Of a stretch of 31,972 nucleotides of DNA, positions 31,832-31,972 are shown piece by piece; positions within the stretch are counted from its first letter, which is position 1, and each line of letters opens with the position of its first letter. The stretch lies in the NCBI GenBank assembly GCA_002473085.1, contig DKTP01000112.1:1-31972 (forward strand). The letters are read 5' to 3'. Made by a program: the position numbers and the translations under genes. Origin of the DNA: Anaerolineales bacterium UBA7227. GTDB taxonomy: Bacteria; Chloroflexota; Anaerolineae; Anaerolineales; Villigracilaceae. Under the pieces are notes generated by a model. That model saw nothing but the letters and a program-made list of their open reading frames with translations. It searched no databases and was not told where the DNA came from.

Positions 31832-31972
31832 GTGGCCTTATTCGTGGACGGTTCTTCTACGCCGAAAGACCATCCACGAATTCTTCACGAATTCACGAAT
31901 AACAGCCGCGCCCTTCGGGTATTTGTGGCCTTATTCGTGGACGGTTCTTCTACGCCGAGAGACCATCCACGA
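31832..31972. repeat. tandem palindromic repeats at right edge
   Basis: A 46-47-bp unit beginning GTGGCCTTATTCGTGGACGG starts at 31832 and again at 31925 (period 93), differing by about one base, and runs off the window. Inside each unit ATTCGTGGA pairs with TCCACGAAT (seen complete at 31839-31880), giving a hairpin with a 9-bp outer stem. The spacer holds further CACGAATTC words. It lies directly upstream of the Res-like gene. Confidence 0.7.

Noticed and set aside
1..31972. tRNA, rRNA, CRISPR arrays and phage or IS transposase genes
   Set aside because: None were seen by eye on either strand. The repeats present are foldback elements, 7-bp arrays and palindromes without CRISPR-like unique spacers.

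Overview
The window looks like a chromosomal stretch of a Chloroflexota bacterium, probably class Anaerolineae. This is an inference from the GC-rich coding sequence, the prfA-prmC-tsaC cluster, the gene mix, and the many short palindromic intergenic repeats; no rRNA, tRNA or CRISPR array was seen to settle the taxonomy. Most genes are housekeeping or central metabolism, with small accessory modules set between them.

Left part (1-8128): an amine/4-aminobutyrate-type catabolic cluster of two aldehyde dehydrogenases (the first cut by the window edge) and two class III aminotransferases. A VapBC toxin-antitoxin module with its own promoter, a tandem-repeat operator candidate and a terminator hairpin lies between the two aminotransferases. 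uvrC follows.

Middle left (8129-13766): a small TumE-type antitoxin and what looks like an internally deleted toxin partner, a stand-alone receiver domain and a 35-residue membrane microprotein. Then comes the translation-fidelity operon prfA-prmC-tsaC (release factor 1, its glutamine methyltransferase, and the t6A enzyme), and a nucleosidase with a membrane-anchored propeller-like protein.

Middle (13767-20526): a secreted C39-like cysteine protease with a concanavalin-like tail, a UbiB/ABC1 kinase, a small charged helical protein, a membrane-anchored cyclophilin and an AT-richer polytopic membrane protein.

Right part (20533-31972): mutS, a deoxynucleoside kinase followed by a cNMP-binding/SpoIIE phosphatase, a cystathionine gamma-synthase/lyase divergent from a PIG-L/MshB-type deacetylase, a class I aminotransferase, and a type III restriction (Res-like) protein next to tandem palindromic repeats at the right edge.

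The most interesting signal is upstream of the class I aminotransferase (27631-27863). A near-consensus promoter reads straight into an unannotated 31-codon leader ORF with four Asn codons clustered at codons 8-13. Three mutually exclusive stems (1:2, 2:3, and 3:4 as a strong intrinsic terminator) complete the layout of a classical ribosome-mediated transcription attenuator, here apparently sensing asparaginyl-tRNA. Other notable signals are a pair of ~145-bp foldback elements with matching terminal inverted repeats; heptanucleotide repeat arrays both in frame inside mutS and filling its predicted 5' leader; and several genes whose -10 box sits only 6-8 nt before the ATG, suggesting leaderless transcripts.
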